Below, one piece after another: positions 13,024 to 23,366 of a DNA stretch of 64,000 bases; position 1 is the stretch's first letter; each line of letters begins with the position of its first letter. The stretch is from Arthrinium phaeospermum (lineage: Eukaryota; Ascomycota; Sordariomycetes; Amphisphaeriales; Apiosporaceae): the NCBI GenBank assembly GCA_006503535.1, contig QYRS01000003.1:248001-312000 (forward strand), written 5' to 3'. The position numbers and the translations under genes were made by a program. The notes under the pieces were generated by a model that saw only the letters and a list, made by a program, of their open reading frames with translations, was not told where the DNA came from and did no database searches.

Positions 13024-13677
13024 CTAAAAGACTCCTCCAAGTGGCGTTAGACGTCTCTTGGCCACGACTTGCTCAAGTGCAGCCGCTGAGTTCTTCATCT
13101 CGCGACCCAATTGATCGCCCTGGGCAACCGGAAGGGATGCTTCGGCAGACCTGGAACGTGTAGCCCATTCTCCACCCACCAGAGGCGAGCAACCTGCAGC
13201 CAACTGTTCAGGGAGCATACGCTCCCCAGCGGCGGCTGTACCTATGATCTCAAATGGTCTTCCCAACGCCTCCGATACCGCCTTGGCGTTTGCGAGGGCT
13301 TCTTCTGCCGAAAACCCTTCGGCCAGCGCCGATGGGTCCATGGCGTGCGCGGCTCGGTCGATCAGTTCTCTGGCGGCTAGGGCTGCCTGGATGCTCACCA
13401 GGACCGGTCCTGCATCTAGAGGTAAGCGAAGACTCGACGCAATCAGATTGAAACTGCGCAATTCCTTACCTACGACGGGTAGCCTGGTCAAGTCTGCACC
13501 GCCCAGCACAGGCACCACTTGCAGGCTGTCGGCCAGGGTCTTGCTGGCCTTGGTGACGGGGGTCAGAACAGACGTCGGTGTCTTCATCACCACTTGGCCG
13601 ACGACGATGCCAATGGTTTCGGCGGCTCGTTGTGGGCAGCTTCGCTCCACAATGCTTCGGACCGTACCGAAAGCCAT
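13024..13677 (-). CDS. hypothetical 217-aa protein in terpene module
   Basis: I do not recognise this protein. A single uninterrupted frame runs from ATG at 13677; the codons upstream are closed by a TGA, so this is the first possible Met without an extra exon. It is Ala/Leu-rich and predicted mostly helical, with segments such as SIQAALAARELIDRAAHAM and LGRPFEIIGTAAAGERM. No signal peptide, transmembrane segment or metal motif stands out. It lies 241 bp from the end of the P450, tail to tail with it, and 1 kb from the terpene synthase start, with which it is divergent. Its position between two biosynthetic genes suggests cluster membership, but this is inference. A small chance remains that it is not a real gene. 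Confidence 0.55.
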   Translation of the reverse strand: MAFGTVRSIVERSCPQRAAETIGIVVGQVVMKTPTSVLTPVTKASKTLADSLQVVPVLGGADLTRLPVVGKELRSFNLIASSLRLPLDAGPVLVSIQAALAARELIDRAAHAMDPSALAEGFSAEEALANAKAVSEALGRPFEIIGTAAAGERMLPEQLAAGCSPLVGGEWATRSRSAEASLPVAQGDQLGREMKNSAAALEQVVAKRRLTPLGGVF

Positions 13678-14716
13678 CTCGAGAAGTCTAACGGCTGAAC
13701 GCGTGGCCCCCTTTTTCCTCTTTGATGTGGAAAAGTAAAGTGGTCAGGCAGGGATTTGAGAAAGGGAAGCTACCTAGACCATGTCCGAGATGCGCCAACA
13801 GGAGACGGGGGAGAGTTCACGGCTGGATGACTAGCTATAGAACGTTTGGGTAGTTGAGATCGTAGACCAAAGTCGACGGGAAAGAAAGGGCAGGTTCCCA
13901 GGTTTTCCTCCTACCAGTCGTCTACATGCCCCAGACGCGTTCTAGTCTGGCGATCATCTTCGCCGTCATCACAAAGACGGGAGTGCCCGTGAAACATATG
14001 TCTCACCTCAGGGTCTGGCCTGTCGAACGCCTCGGCCCTTGCCGGTTCTCGTCAAGATAAAAGCTGCCACTATGCATCTCGATGAAGACGGGATGGCCCT
14101 CTCAGCTCGAATCCGTCCTGAGCCAACGCGGCTTAGGAAGATCTTATCTCAATGCCACCTCAATCCCGCGCGGGAGAGGCGTCTTCCGACTCGGGAAGTT
14201 ATGTAACTAGCAATAGTGATATGCCACTATTGGGAGACACAACAAGAAAGGTGCCATGCCGTCCGTCGCTTAGCCAATGACCATGGTTACCTATACAGGA
14301 TCCCGCTGTTATGACGCTCGAAATAGTTTCCAATCTCCGAGCCACGAAGATATTGTCTTAATGATGTCCCGGAATGGAGTGACAGGGGTGCTTTTACAAG
14401 CGCATGCGTTCACCCGTGGCGGCACTGTTGCGACATGCCAGAAATGAAGCGTGGTGGCGTTTGCGGCTCATATCTACGGCACACACTACCGATTTGACTG
14501 CTGATCCTGCTCAGGTCGATATGATAGGTCTCATTCGTATCAAGGTATCAAGTATGGTATTCATTTGTGGAGGGCAGGCCATGGTGCCCATCAGCATCTG
14601 TATAATAAGTAGGTATTAGCTTCTGCTTCTGTGTTCTACGTATAATTTGGAAGGCATCCGGTCCTGTATCATTTCTTTGCACTGGCAAGCGCAGCCACCA
14701 CGCACAATCCACAACC
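13678..14716. promoter_or_regulatory. divergent promoter region, unknown gene / terpene synthase
   Basis: About 1 kb between divergent genes. No coding signal. I could not find a convincing repeated regulator site shared with the other island promoters. Confidence 0.35.
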
Positions 14717-17447
14717 ATGTCGAAACCATCGTCGTTCATTCGCCACTCCATCCCTCTTCCGCGTCACGCATACGAGGGGGAAGAGTATTTTTGCCGCTTC
14801 ACCCCGCGCATCCATCGCGACGCCCGCCTCGCCGACGCGGGCTCCTGGCAGTGCCAGGTCGACTTCCTCGAGTCCAGCACCGAGGCGCGCGCCGACGCGA
14901 ACCGTAACAAGGACGTGACGAGCTACGCCGTGGGCTGCATCAACCCGGTCGTTGGCAACTTCACGGCCTTGTGTGCCTGCGAGGCCCGGAGTGACCGACT
15001 GGCCCTCACGACGTACATGGTCGAGTATGCCTACATACACGATGATGGTAAGAGCCTGTTCGCCATCCTACATTTGGTCATATGAGTGAGGCCCGAGTTG
15101 CTGACCGTCGCCCACCTAGTCATCGAGTACGCCGAGCACAAGGGCGAGTCCGAGGTAGAGAGATGCAGATTTGACATTGAATAATCGGGCCAATGTGAAC
15201 TAACACGCGTGTAGCTTACCGAGGCCAACCAGCAACTCATGGAGGGCCTCACCCTGGCGGGCGTAGCCAGCGGAGGCTCGAAAAACGACGTCCAACGGCG
15301 ACAACTGCAGGCCAAGATGGTCATGGAGCTCATGGACGTCGACAAGACCAAGGCGAAAGAATGCCTCCGCCTCTGGAGGGAGATGTCGGACGTATTTGTC
15401 CAGATCCGAGACTTGAAGTTCACCGTTCTGGACGAGTATCTCAAATACCGTATCGTCGATGCGGGGTGTCCGTGAGTGCCACTACCCGCTAGCAACGCTC
15501 AGGACCTAGCGTCCCAACTAATCATTACCTACTGCGTAGCTGGACCATGAGCCTGCTGTGCTTTTCTATGGACTTCACCCTGACGGCCGACGAAACCGAA
15601 AAGACGTCGGCCATCACCTGGGCCGCGTACGGCAGCTGGGTGTTGGTGAACGACTACTTCTCCTGGGAGAAGGAATGGAAGAACCACCAGGCCAACGGCG
15701 GCACCGGCCTGATCGCCAACGCCATCTTCCTCTTCACGCAGTGGCACTCGGTCGACAACGAGGAAGCGAAGAAGATGCTCCGGAAAGAGATCGTGGCGCG
15801 CGAGGAGACGTACTGCCGGCTCAAGGACGAGTTCGTCGCCGCGGGCTTGGGCACGGAGAAGACGCTGCAGTGGCTCGAGTTGCTCGACTTGGTCACGGCC
15901 GGCAACTTTGCCTGGAGCATGACGACGGCTCGGTACCGACTCGGCGGCAGGGATGACTATCCGAGGTTGCGGCGCAAAGCCTCGACGGCCTCGGGGACTG
16001 GCAATAGCCTCGGGCATTCCATTTCGGACAACTCTGCCAAGCTGGCGGACAAGATTGACACGGTCATAGGGGATCGCAAGTACCTAGACGTTAACACCCC
16101 CGAGCCCGAGCCGAACAACACCCGAAGATTTGAACCCGTCGTCGTGGACCAACGACCGCTTGCTCTCGCCCAGCCCGGATTCACCAAGTCGCACGTCAAC
16201 GGCGACTGTTCGTTGCAGAAGAACGAGGCGGTGAGATGAGACGGCCTGAGATGTCTGGTGCGGAAGTGAACCGAGCTGACTCTTTTCCCTAGCTCATTCT
16301 GCAACCCCAGCAGTACTTGGAAACGATGCCGTCCAAAGACGTCCGGAATGCCATCATCGACGGCTTGGAGGTATGGTACCACGTCCCCGAAAAGTCTCTG
16401 GCGGTCATCCGCGACATCGTAACTCTGCTGCACAGCTCGTCCCTTATGTACGTACGTGCCCGCCACTCCCCTCCGATCATCACCAGCCAGCAAACCGCTT
16501 CGTTAACCCCCGAACTAACCCTCCAAAAAGGATAGATGACGTTCAGGACGGCTCACAACTCCGCCGCGGGTTTCCAGCCACCCATGTGGTATTCGGCGTC
16601 AGCCAGACCATCAACGCCGCCAACTTGCTGCTCATGAAAGCCTTGAAAGCCGCCGAGTCGCTATCGCCCCTAGCCCTCCGCATCATGATCGAGCGGCTCA
16701 TTGATGGCCACATCGGCCAGGGTATAGACCTCTACTGGACCCATCATACCGAGGTGCCGACCGAGGAAGAGTACTTTACCATGGTTGACGGCAGTGAGTA
16801 AACCATGACCGGTGTTCGCTCCATCATCATAGATCTGACGCTCTTGGGGCCGCCTAGAAACCGGGAGTCTCTTCATCCTATTGGCCGAGTTGATGCGTTC
16901 CGAAGCCACCGCCCACCGAGACCTCGACGCCGGCCTGCTCATGAAACTAGTGGGCCGATTCTTCCAGGCGCGCGACGACTACCAGAATCTGAATTGCGAC
17001 GAGGTTGGTTAAACCCCCTGCACTTCCGTCCCCTCCCCAGGCACACGGCATGATTTGCTCCAGGACAAGCTAACAACCACCTTCTTCCTCTTCCAAAAGT
17101 ACGCCCAACAAAAGGGCTTCGCAGACGACCTAGGCGAAGGCAAGATCTCCCTGCCCCTCATCCACGCCCTCGCCACCAAGTCGCCCCACCAGGGCCGGCT
17201 GCGCAGCATCCTGCAGCAGCGCAAGGCCATGGTGGGCTGCGGCGGCGGCGGCGGCGCCGGGCTGAGCTACGAGGTGCGGAAGCTGGCCCTCGCGGACATC
17301 AAGGCGACCGGCGGGCTGGAGAGCGCCAAGAAGACGGCCGTGGGGCTCCAGGACGCCATCAACGAGACGCTGACCATGTACGAGGATAAGGTTGGCGAGA
17401 AGAACTGGCTCTTGCGGCTGGCTCAAAAGCGGCTGGAGGTTGACTAA
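14717..17447 (+). CDS. chimeric terpene synthase: class I cyclase plus polyprenyl diphosphate synthase
   Basis: Bifunctional fungal enzyme of the fusicoccadiene/ophiobolin synthase type. The C-terminal half makes GGPP or GFPP and the N-terminal half cyclises it to a di- or sesterterpene. Eight exons: 14717-15047, 15120-15154, 15215-15471, 15540-16230, 16293-16447, 16531-16793, 16858-17003, 17100-17447; 741 aa, close to the roughly 720 aa typical of the family. The cyclase has the Asp-rich DDVIE (109-113), built across an exon junction, and the NSE triad NDYFSWEKE (N245, S249, E253). A variable linker of about 100 residues follows. The prenyltransferase has DDVQD (492-496), QLRRG, and second Asp motif DDYQN (617-621), then [18 protein letters not shown]. 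All catalytic motifs are intact. Chain length (C20 versus C25) cannot be decided from the sequence alone. Confidence 0.93.
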
Positions 17448-19468
17448 GTAGATGGATTAATCATTATCAAATGATTTTCCTTATAAATAAACCATGCCGT
17501 GTAGCGTCTGATGAGCCTAGGCATAATCAGGGCGTCACATAGTGTATGCGACCTCCTTTCAATCATTTTGGTCTGAAGGTGATCTCGTCGACCCCGCAGT
17601 CCCAAGAAGCCACTTCCGTCATCAGCATTGGCTACAGGATATCATTACAGAAGCCCTGGTTTGAGGTTCATATCAATGATTTTGACTCTTGCCACGAAAC
17701 TTTTGTCGGATGCACTTCTGTGGTACCCACCTGCTGAGGGAGCACCTGGCCCAGGGCGAATTGAATTGACGTCTCCATGATCAGATCCAGCACTTCGCCC
17801 GGTCGCCACATAAAAGAAATCAATTTCGGACACCGAGGTGCAGCAGAAAATGAGTCCATGCTGCCGGCCTTATGAAGAGGCAGGTTGGTACTGGGTGCTC
17901 GTTCGTGACGTTGGCCGTGAGTTGTAAGCCAACTTGGAAAGCGACTCCAAAGTAACGGTTGGACTTTTGGAGGTTTCTTGTTCAGCAGTCAGTGGTCTTT
18001 CAATATAGTACTATGTATCAAGAATGTCTGGTACATACGACCATATCCTGCTGAATACTAGGGATCCCGTCCGCTCTCCCATATATAAGCAGCAGAGAGC
18101 CGAATTAGTACTAGGGTCGGTGACGACCTGGGAATCCTCGGTGTTGTATGTTTTGCCTCTAACTTTTTACCTTTTTCGTCTTTTTCCCCTCCCCATTCCT
18201 TGGTCCGGAAGCAACAAAAAAGACTGTCGATGGTATCGAAGATGGTCATGATCCAGTTCTTTTATTATGTCTCGCAGCTGTTAATGTCGAAGATCAAAAG
18301 GTTCGTTTTCCTACTGCAATTGACGACGAGTCTCGGCGAACGGTAGCTGATGTCCGTCCGGTATGACCGGATCCATTCGTTCACTTCCTGGGTGGTCATC
18401 GGTCGCCCTTGAAACCCCTTGGCCTCACTTGCTTGATCGCGATCAGTCTGTTCCGTGGCGCGACCGTGTATCGGCACATCGCGGCCATGGACCTCACCAC
18501 CGAACAAGACCAATAAAACGGCGGAGCCCTCCCACAGGCCTTGGCTTGGACAGCTCAACCCGTCGCTGCCACCCCGCCGAAATGGACGAGTATTTTCAGG
18601 TAGCTCACGTGTATCGAAGTCGCCGTCTACCTGTTCGCTCGCCGTACAGCAAGGGACGAACTAGTCAAGCCAAAGCTTATAGAATACGGTAGCTTAGCGG
18701 TTTTGTCGGTTTCTTTCGATGTTTCAGAGCTATAGCTGAAGGTAAAAAGAAAAAAAGCTGTACAAGGTAAAATACATGTATATACAGCGAATGACGCGCC
18801 TGGCAACCGCAACATAAATAACCACTTCCAACATCCCAGAACTTATTATTCCTAGGATTCGGCTACTATGAAATAGAGATTTGGTTCATCTATTCTTGAC
18901 TCGCCGTAGCAACAAGTCTTAGAGATCAACACTCCGCGCTCGCCGGTCGCTCTGCCACCACGATTGTTTAACTGCATCCATACAACCCTCGTGTGCCTTC
19001 AGCACTGCGAATCCAACCCCCACTGAAACTTCCTAAGACTTCACCATTTTTTGCAAAACTGGTTGATCGGATCATGGAGTCTCTCAGCGGCTAGTTGCTG
19101 ACCTTGGTGTTTTTGTTATCGGGTCGGCGAGACCAGCTCGAGGCTGGCAAGGTTGACTGGCTAGGAGACTGGATCTGCTAATGGAGGCCTCAACTGGTGT
19201 CACCTTATGTCACTGACTCCTTGTATGCTGCAGTGGGTTGTTGCGCAGAAGCATATCCGACGGGAGGTCTCCTGGCTAGTGTCGAGCTCATCTTGGGGCT
19301 TCCGCACTAACAATGTTTCACCCTGTAGATAACGGAGCTGCCGTTTTTATAATTACGGCATCGATGAAACCGACTCTCTACCAGCAAGTTGACGCTGACG
19401 AAAAGGGGGTCGCATATACGTGGCGCTCCTAACTAGGCCTTCGTATGCGAGAATTTCACTCGTGGCTT
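17448..19468. other. gene-poor spacer with dispersed repeat copy
   Basis: 2 kb between the terpene synthase and the STAND gene tail. It holds one reverse copy of the short dispersed repeat described at 18028-18076 and a 12-bp palindrome TGATCGCGATCA near 18434. No protein gene is supported. Confidence 0.5.
18028..18076 (-). repeat. dispersed repeat, copy A
   Basis: Read on the minus strand this matches copy D (43192-43240) base for base over a 38-bp core, followed by two mismatches and a shared ATGTACCAG. The core contains the palindrome GGGATCCC and the phrase TTCAGCAGGATATGG. Two diverged copies lie at 26591-26625 and 41673-41725. This looks like the end, or a remnant, of a mobile element. 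Confidence 0.75.
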
Positions 19469-22400
19469 TTATGGTTTCACCTTTCTAGGAACCATCATCT
19501 GCTGCTGTGGGGTCATCTGTCCACCGTTGAATGTCTGGCCGGGGCGTGAGCTCGGCGGCCGTATACCGCCGTTCATCTGTACCATGTTCCCATCCATACC
19601 GTTCATGCCCTTGGCTCCAAAAAAGTGCGGTGCCACATTGGGGTCACCAACATTCATATTCTGAGGCATAAAGCTCATGGAGGGAGAGCCGCGGCGGTGA
19701 CCACCTCCAGGAAGAGGCGGTGGAACACCTTCAGGAAGAGGCGATGGAATACCGTCAGGGCCCATCTGAGGACTGCCGCGCTTCATAGATTCTTCTAAGT
19801 CCGGTAGAGCCTCAGCGGACATTTTGAATCTTTTTGGAACGCGATGTGGTTCGGGTGGTTGGTGTCGCTTTCTTGTGTGACTCCGTAGACTCTTTTCATT
19901 GGGAAAACCAACATCATTGTAGCTGCAGTCCGGTTGGTAGCATTTCAACGGTGGCGAATGAAGAAATCCGTGTGTACTTAACGAGCTCTTCGATGGGAAG
20001 CCCATGATGGATCTATCGCATCCAAATGATCTACAGATGAAAGCGGTTGGCCCATATTCCTCTTTGAATGCCAGTAGCTCTGCATCATCGAGTCCGTCAA
20101 CAGATGCCTGTCCAAGAAGAGAGTGTGTAATATGGGTGTACTGGTCCAGTGCTCTCGATAATGGCGTTTCTGTATCTTATGATAAACGTCTGTTAGATCG
20201 CGAAATTATGATGTCAGAATTATGTTGAATGGGGCCCTGATGCTTACCTTGCTGTTCCTTCAGTGAGAAGGAATGTATACTACGTGCCAAATCAGCTGGC
20301 AGGAACTCAAATAGTCCAAGCAGAAGTGAGTCCGTCTCATCATCATGTAGAGCAGCGGCCTGAGTATTTACGGAAAGTTGAACATGTGAGACGAGATCCA
20401 TGATTTGTGTTTGCATAGCCACCGTGTGGGAATGGGGCCCTTTAGCGTTCTTCTCAAGCCACACTCGCAAGTGGTCTGTCCAGTGCTTGTGGGCGTAAGG
20501 CAGGAGGGCATACGATCCATGAGCTACAGTTCTGGCCTTGTCTAATAGAGACATAGATTGTCCTGTTAGATCAAACGACTGGCACAACTGAGCCAGGCAG
20601 GCGAACGAGATGACTGATTCGCAATGGTCGGCAGTTAGCAATGGGCCACTGGAGTCATCGAGTAGAAACCTCATAAACTGTTAGTCACGTATGAGAAGCT
20701 TCTCAACCTGTGACTTACTGGCGCACTGTTGAGTGAACAAAGACTATAGAAGCCCCAGGTCCATCTTCTACCAATGGCTTGCAAATATCTGTAGCTCCCG
20801 GAAACGGCCGGGTCGAAGGAATTACCCGGGCTGACCCAGGGAACAGGGTCATTCCCAGTCTAACCATGTGCTTAGCAAGTGGGTGTCTCTCTCGTTGTCC
20901 TATAAGCCAAGCGAAAAGTCGACGGATCCGGGAAACATCGGTTGTTGAGCACCTGCTAAGAATGTTGTCTAGAATCCTTTTGTAGCTAGACGGGTATATT
21001 AGCTGAGCAGTCGTCATGAATACGACTACCTGTATACTTACACATCTTTGAGAGTCGAAGGAATACTATGAAGTTGTTGCTGGAGATCATGCAAGTTTGA
21101 TGCGTTCTTCAATAGCTCCAGAACTAAGTGGACCCAGAGGTGCATTCCTAGAAGCCGTGTCAGTCTTATCCTTGAGGAATGGATGCTCGATTACCTACCT
21201 TCCGATTTCTCGAGTATCCTAATTTTGACATCATGCAGAGTATCCCGAGTAATTGCTCCCTGGTGAATCTCCTGAAGTTCACCCAAGGCTGACTCAATAA
21301 TGAGTGCCATGTCGCCCAGGATGGACTGTTGCTCTTCACTCATAGACAATCGGGGTAGTTTTCGCAGTTGTGAAGAAATGGTAGGCATGTCCTGGCTGAT
21401 GACTAACAGCTTGGCGTTGGACGTGAGTTTTGAGATATGCAAAAGTTCTTGAAGCAAAGTCTTGTGTTCTGACTGGGCGATCTCGTCGACACCGTCAACG
21501 ACCAAGCTCAGATTCTTGGCACGGTTGAATAGTTGCGGCAACAACTTCTTCAAGGTATCAGCAGTTGGCCTCCGAGCATTGACCAGGCATTCGTCGTAGA
21601 CGTAGGATGAAGCATCTGGTAGCATATGCACCAGTTGTGCACAGAAGTGCTTCAGGACATGAGACCCGATGCCCCATGTTGGAGACTGAAAGTCGCAAAA
21701 GAAGAAACAGACCTGGCGGCTGGGATCGGAACGCAGGAAAGAGATAATCTGAGCACCAAGCACAGACTTGCCTACATCCACACAGTCAGTTATACACCTT
21801 GATAAGACTTCGCCAAATAAGTAGGAAATATACTCACCTGAACCAGGTTTGCCATTCAGCCAAAGCGCCGAGCCACCGCGCCCGCGCTGTAGCCATGATC
21901 TGATCTTTGGGGATTTTAGCACCCAATGAGATGTACCATCAAAGCGGCGGCTATGTAGCCACTCAAGCTTGGCCTCTTGATCGGTGTCTCTGATCTCTAG
22001 CCAGTTCAGTACCGCTTGGAGTTGTTGTGTCTGCTGGCGGCGTTCATGCTCCGTTGCGGCCTCTAGGAGCGCCCTCCTAGACTCGGCAGCTTGTATAATA
22101 TCCAGGGCGATAGCTTCCCTGTCAATCTGTTCACTGATTCGCGCGATATTGTCGAGAATGTCGCCAAAGCGACGACTAAAGCGACCCCATTGGGAGGAGA
22201 AGAATATTCTCCATGCTGGTACTTGTAGTCAGAATCTATATTACCAATCGAGTATGCAGATTTGGCCTACCTGGTTTGGTGATCCAGGTGTATACCTTTC
22301 TGTGGAATTCTACAATGTCCTCAAATAAGAATGCGACGAGTTGACGGAACTGGGCGTTGTCTGGGAAAGCTTCGTCGGAGAACCGAGCGAAGCGTGGCAT

Positions 22401-22856
22401 ACGCGAACCTATGTCCGCGTACGCGTTCAAGATGGTATCGAGCGCACTTGTATACTCATGGACGGCCTGCATTTTGTCAGCAGGCTGATATAAATGCTGC
22501 CAAATCGGCGATTCCCTACCAGGAGAATGAACTTGATGGGTGCCTGAACAGTATGTCAGCCCACACTCTCATACTGTCATTATTGGCACTGAGGTAGCTA
22601 CCCAGATCCATGGGAGGTATTCCGTCCCATTGCAGGCCACTTCGAGTGCCTTAGAATACTGCTCTATGGCGTCGAGGAAAGGACGGATGCGGGAAATGTT
22701 GCGTAAGCTTTGCCTAGCTGCAAGTTGCTGCTCGATCTGCCTGACTGCAAGCTTCACAGCGTCCAAATTTACTGTCGATTGAATCTTCCTGGCATCCTCG
22801 GGGGAGACTTCATTACAGAAGCGGTCGCACGCTATCTGTATCATTCGCTCTGCCAT
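19469..22856 (-). CDS. NACHT/STAND NTPase (NLR-like) with C-terminal C2H2-type zinc-finger region
   Basis: Predicted signal-transducing NTPase of the fungal NLR-like type. Exons on the minus strand: 22856-22602, 22543-22520 (24-nt microexon), 22466-22271, 22215-21838, 21771-21199, 21147-21042, 20985-20719, 20669-20248, 20175-19469; 975 aa. The helical N-terminal domain (about 1-240) resembles the one I know as DUF7708 of fungal STAND proteins. Walker A GKPGSGKS (about 279-287) is split by an intron. Walker B is LVVDGVDE. The C-terminus has paired Cys/His motifs (CxxxxC...H and CYQPDCSY...HTRKRH, about 788-850), then a Met/Pro/Gly-rich tail. No WD40, ankyrin or TPR repeats were seen. It is head to head with an SNF2 gene. 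In fungi such proteins act in heterokaryon incompatibility or defence; here the function is unknown. Confidence 0.85.
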
Positions 22857-23366
22857 GGTTGTGTAGAGGTGGTAGGTATGTTGAATGTACGGACACGAAG
22901 AGTAACGTTGATGGTATGAACGGCCTCGTTTATCATTCAATGTCCTTCTCGCAAGGGCGAGGGTGAGGAACACTCAGCTACGTGGGTGTGCTTTTGTTGC
23001 CTTCGCGGACGAGGCTGCCTTGGAGGGGCGCACTGCAGCCAGCGCCACGCTCCAGAGGCTATGGCGCCCTATGGTATATTGGACTATGTGCAAAGACCGA
23101 AAGCCGTTGGCTTAAGACACCCTTTGAGGTTTCAAAATTTCACTTCACAGACATGCTGCATGTATTTGATTGGGCGCCTGTGTGCACTGCCTCAACGGGC
23201 TGACTTGCACTCTCTTTTCTCTTCTCTTTGCTGGATTTCATCTTCTACTCAGCATCCCCACTATCTTGGAGTTGCTTGATCGTAAGGCCTTCGCTGTATA
23301 GACCTTCTATAAGGCAGTCGCGCATTCTGTTTTCATACACTGAAGAAGTTCTTGCCCAAAGTTCCG
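22857..23366. promoter_or_regulatory. shared promoter region of the STAND and SNF2 genes
   Basis: Only 510 bp separates the two start codons, so the genes probably share control elements. An upstream in-frame Met for the STAND gene exists at 22973, but the start at 22856 (MAERMIQIACDRF) looks better. No specific operator is recognised. Confidence 0.45.
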
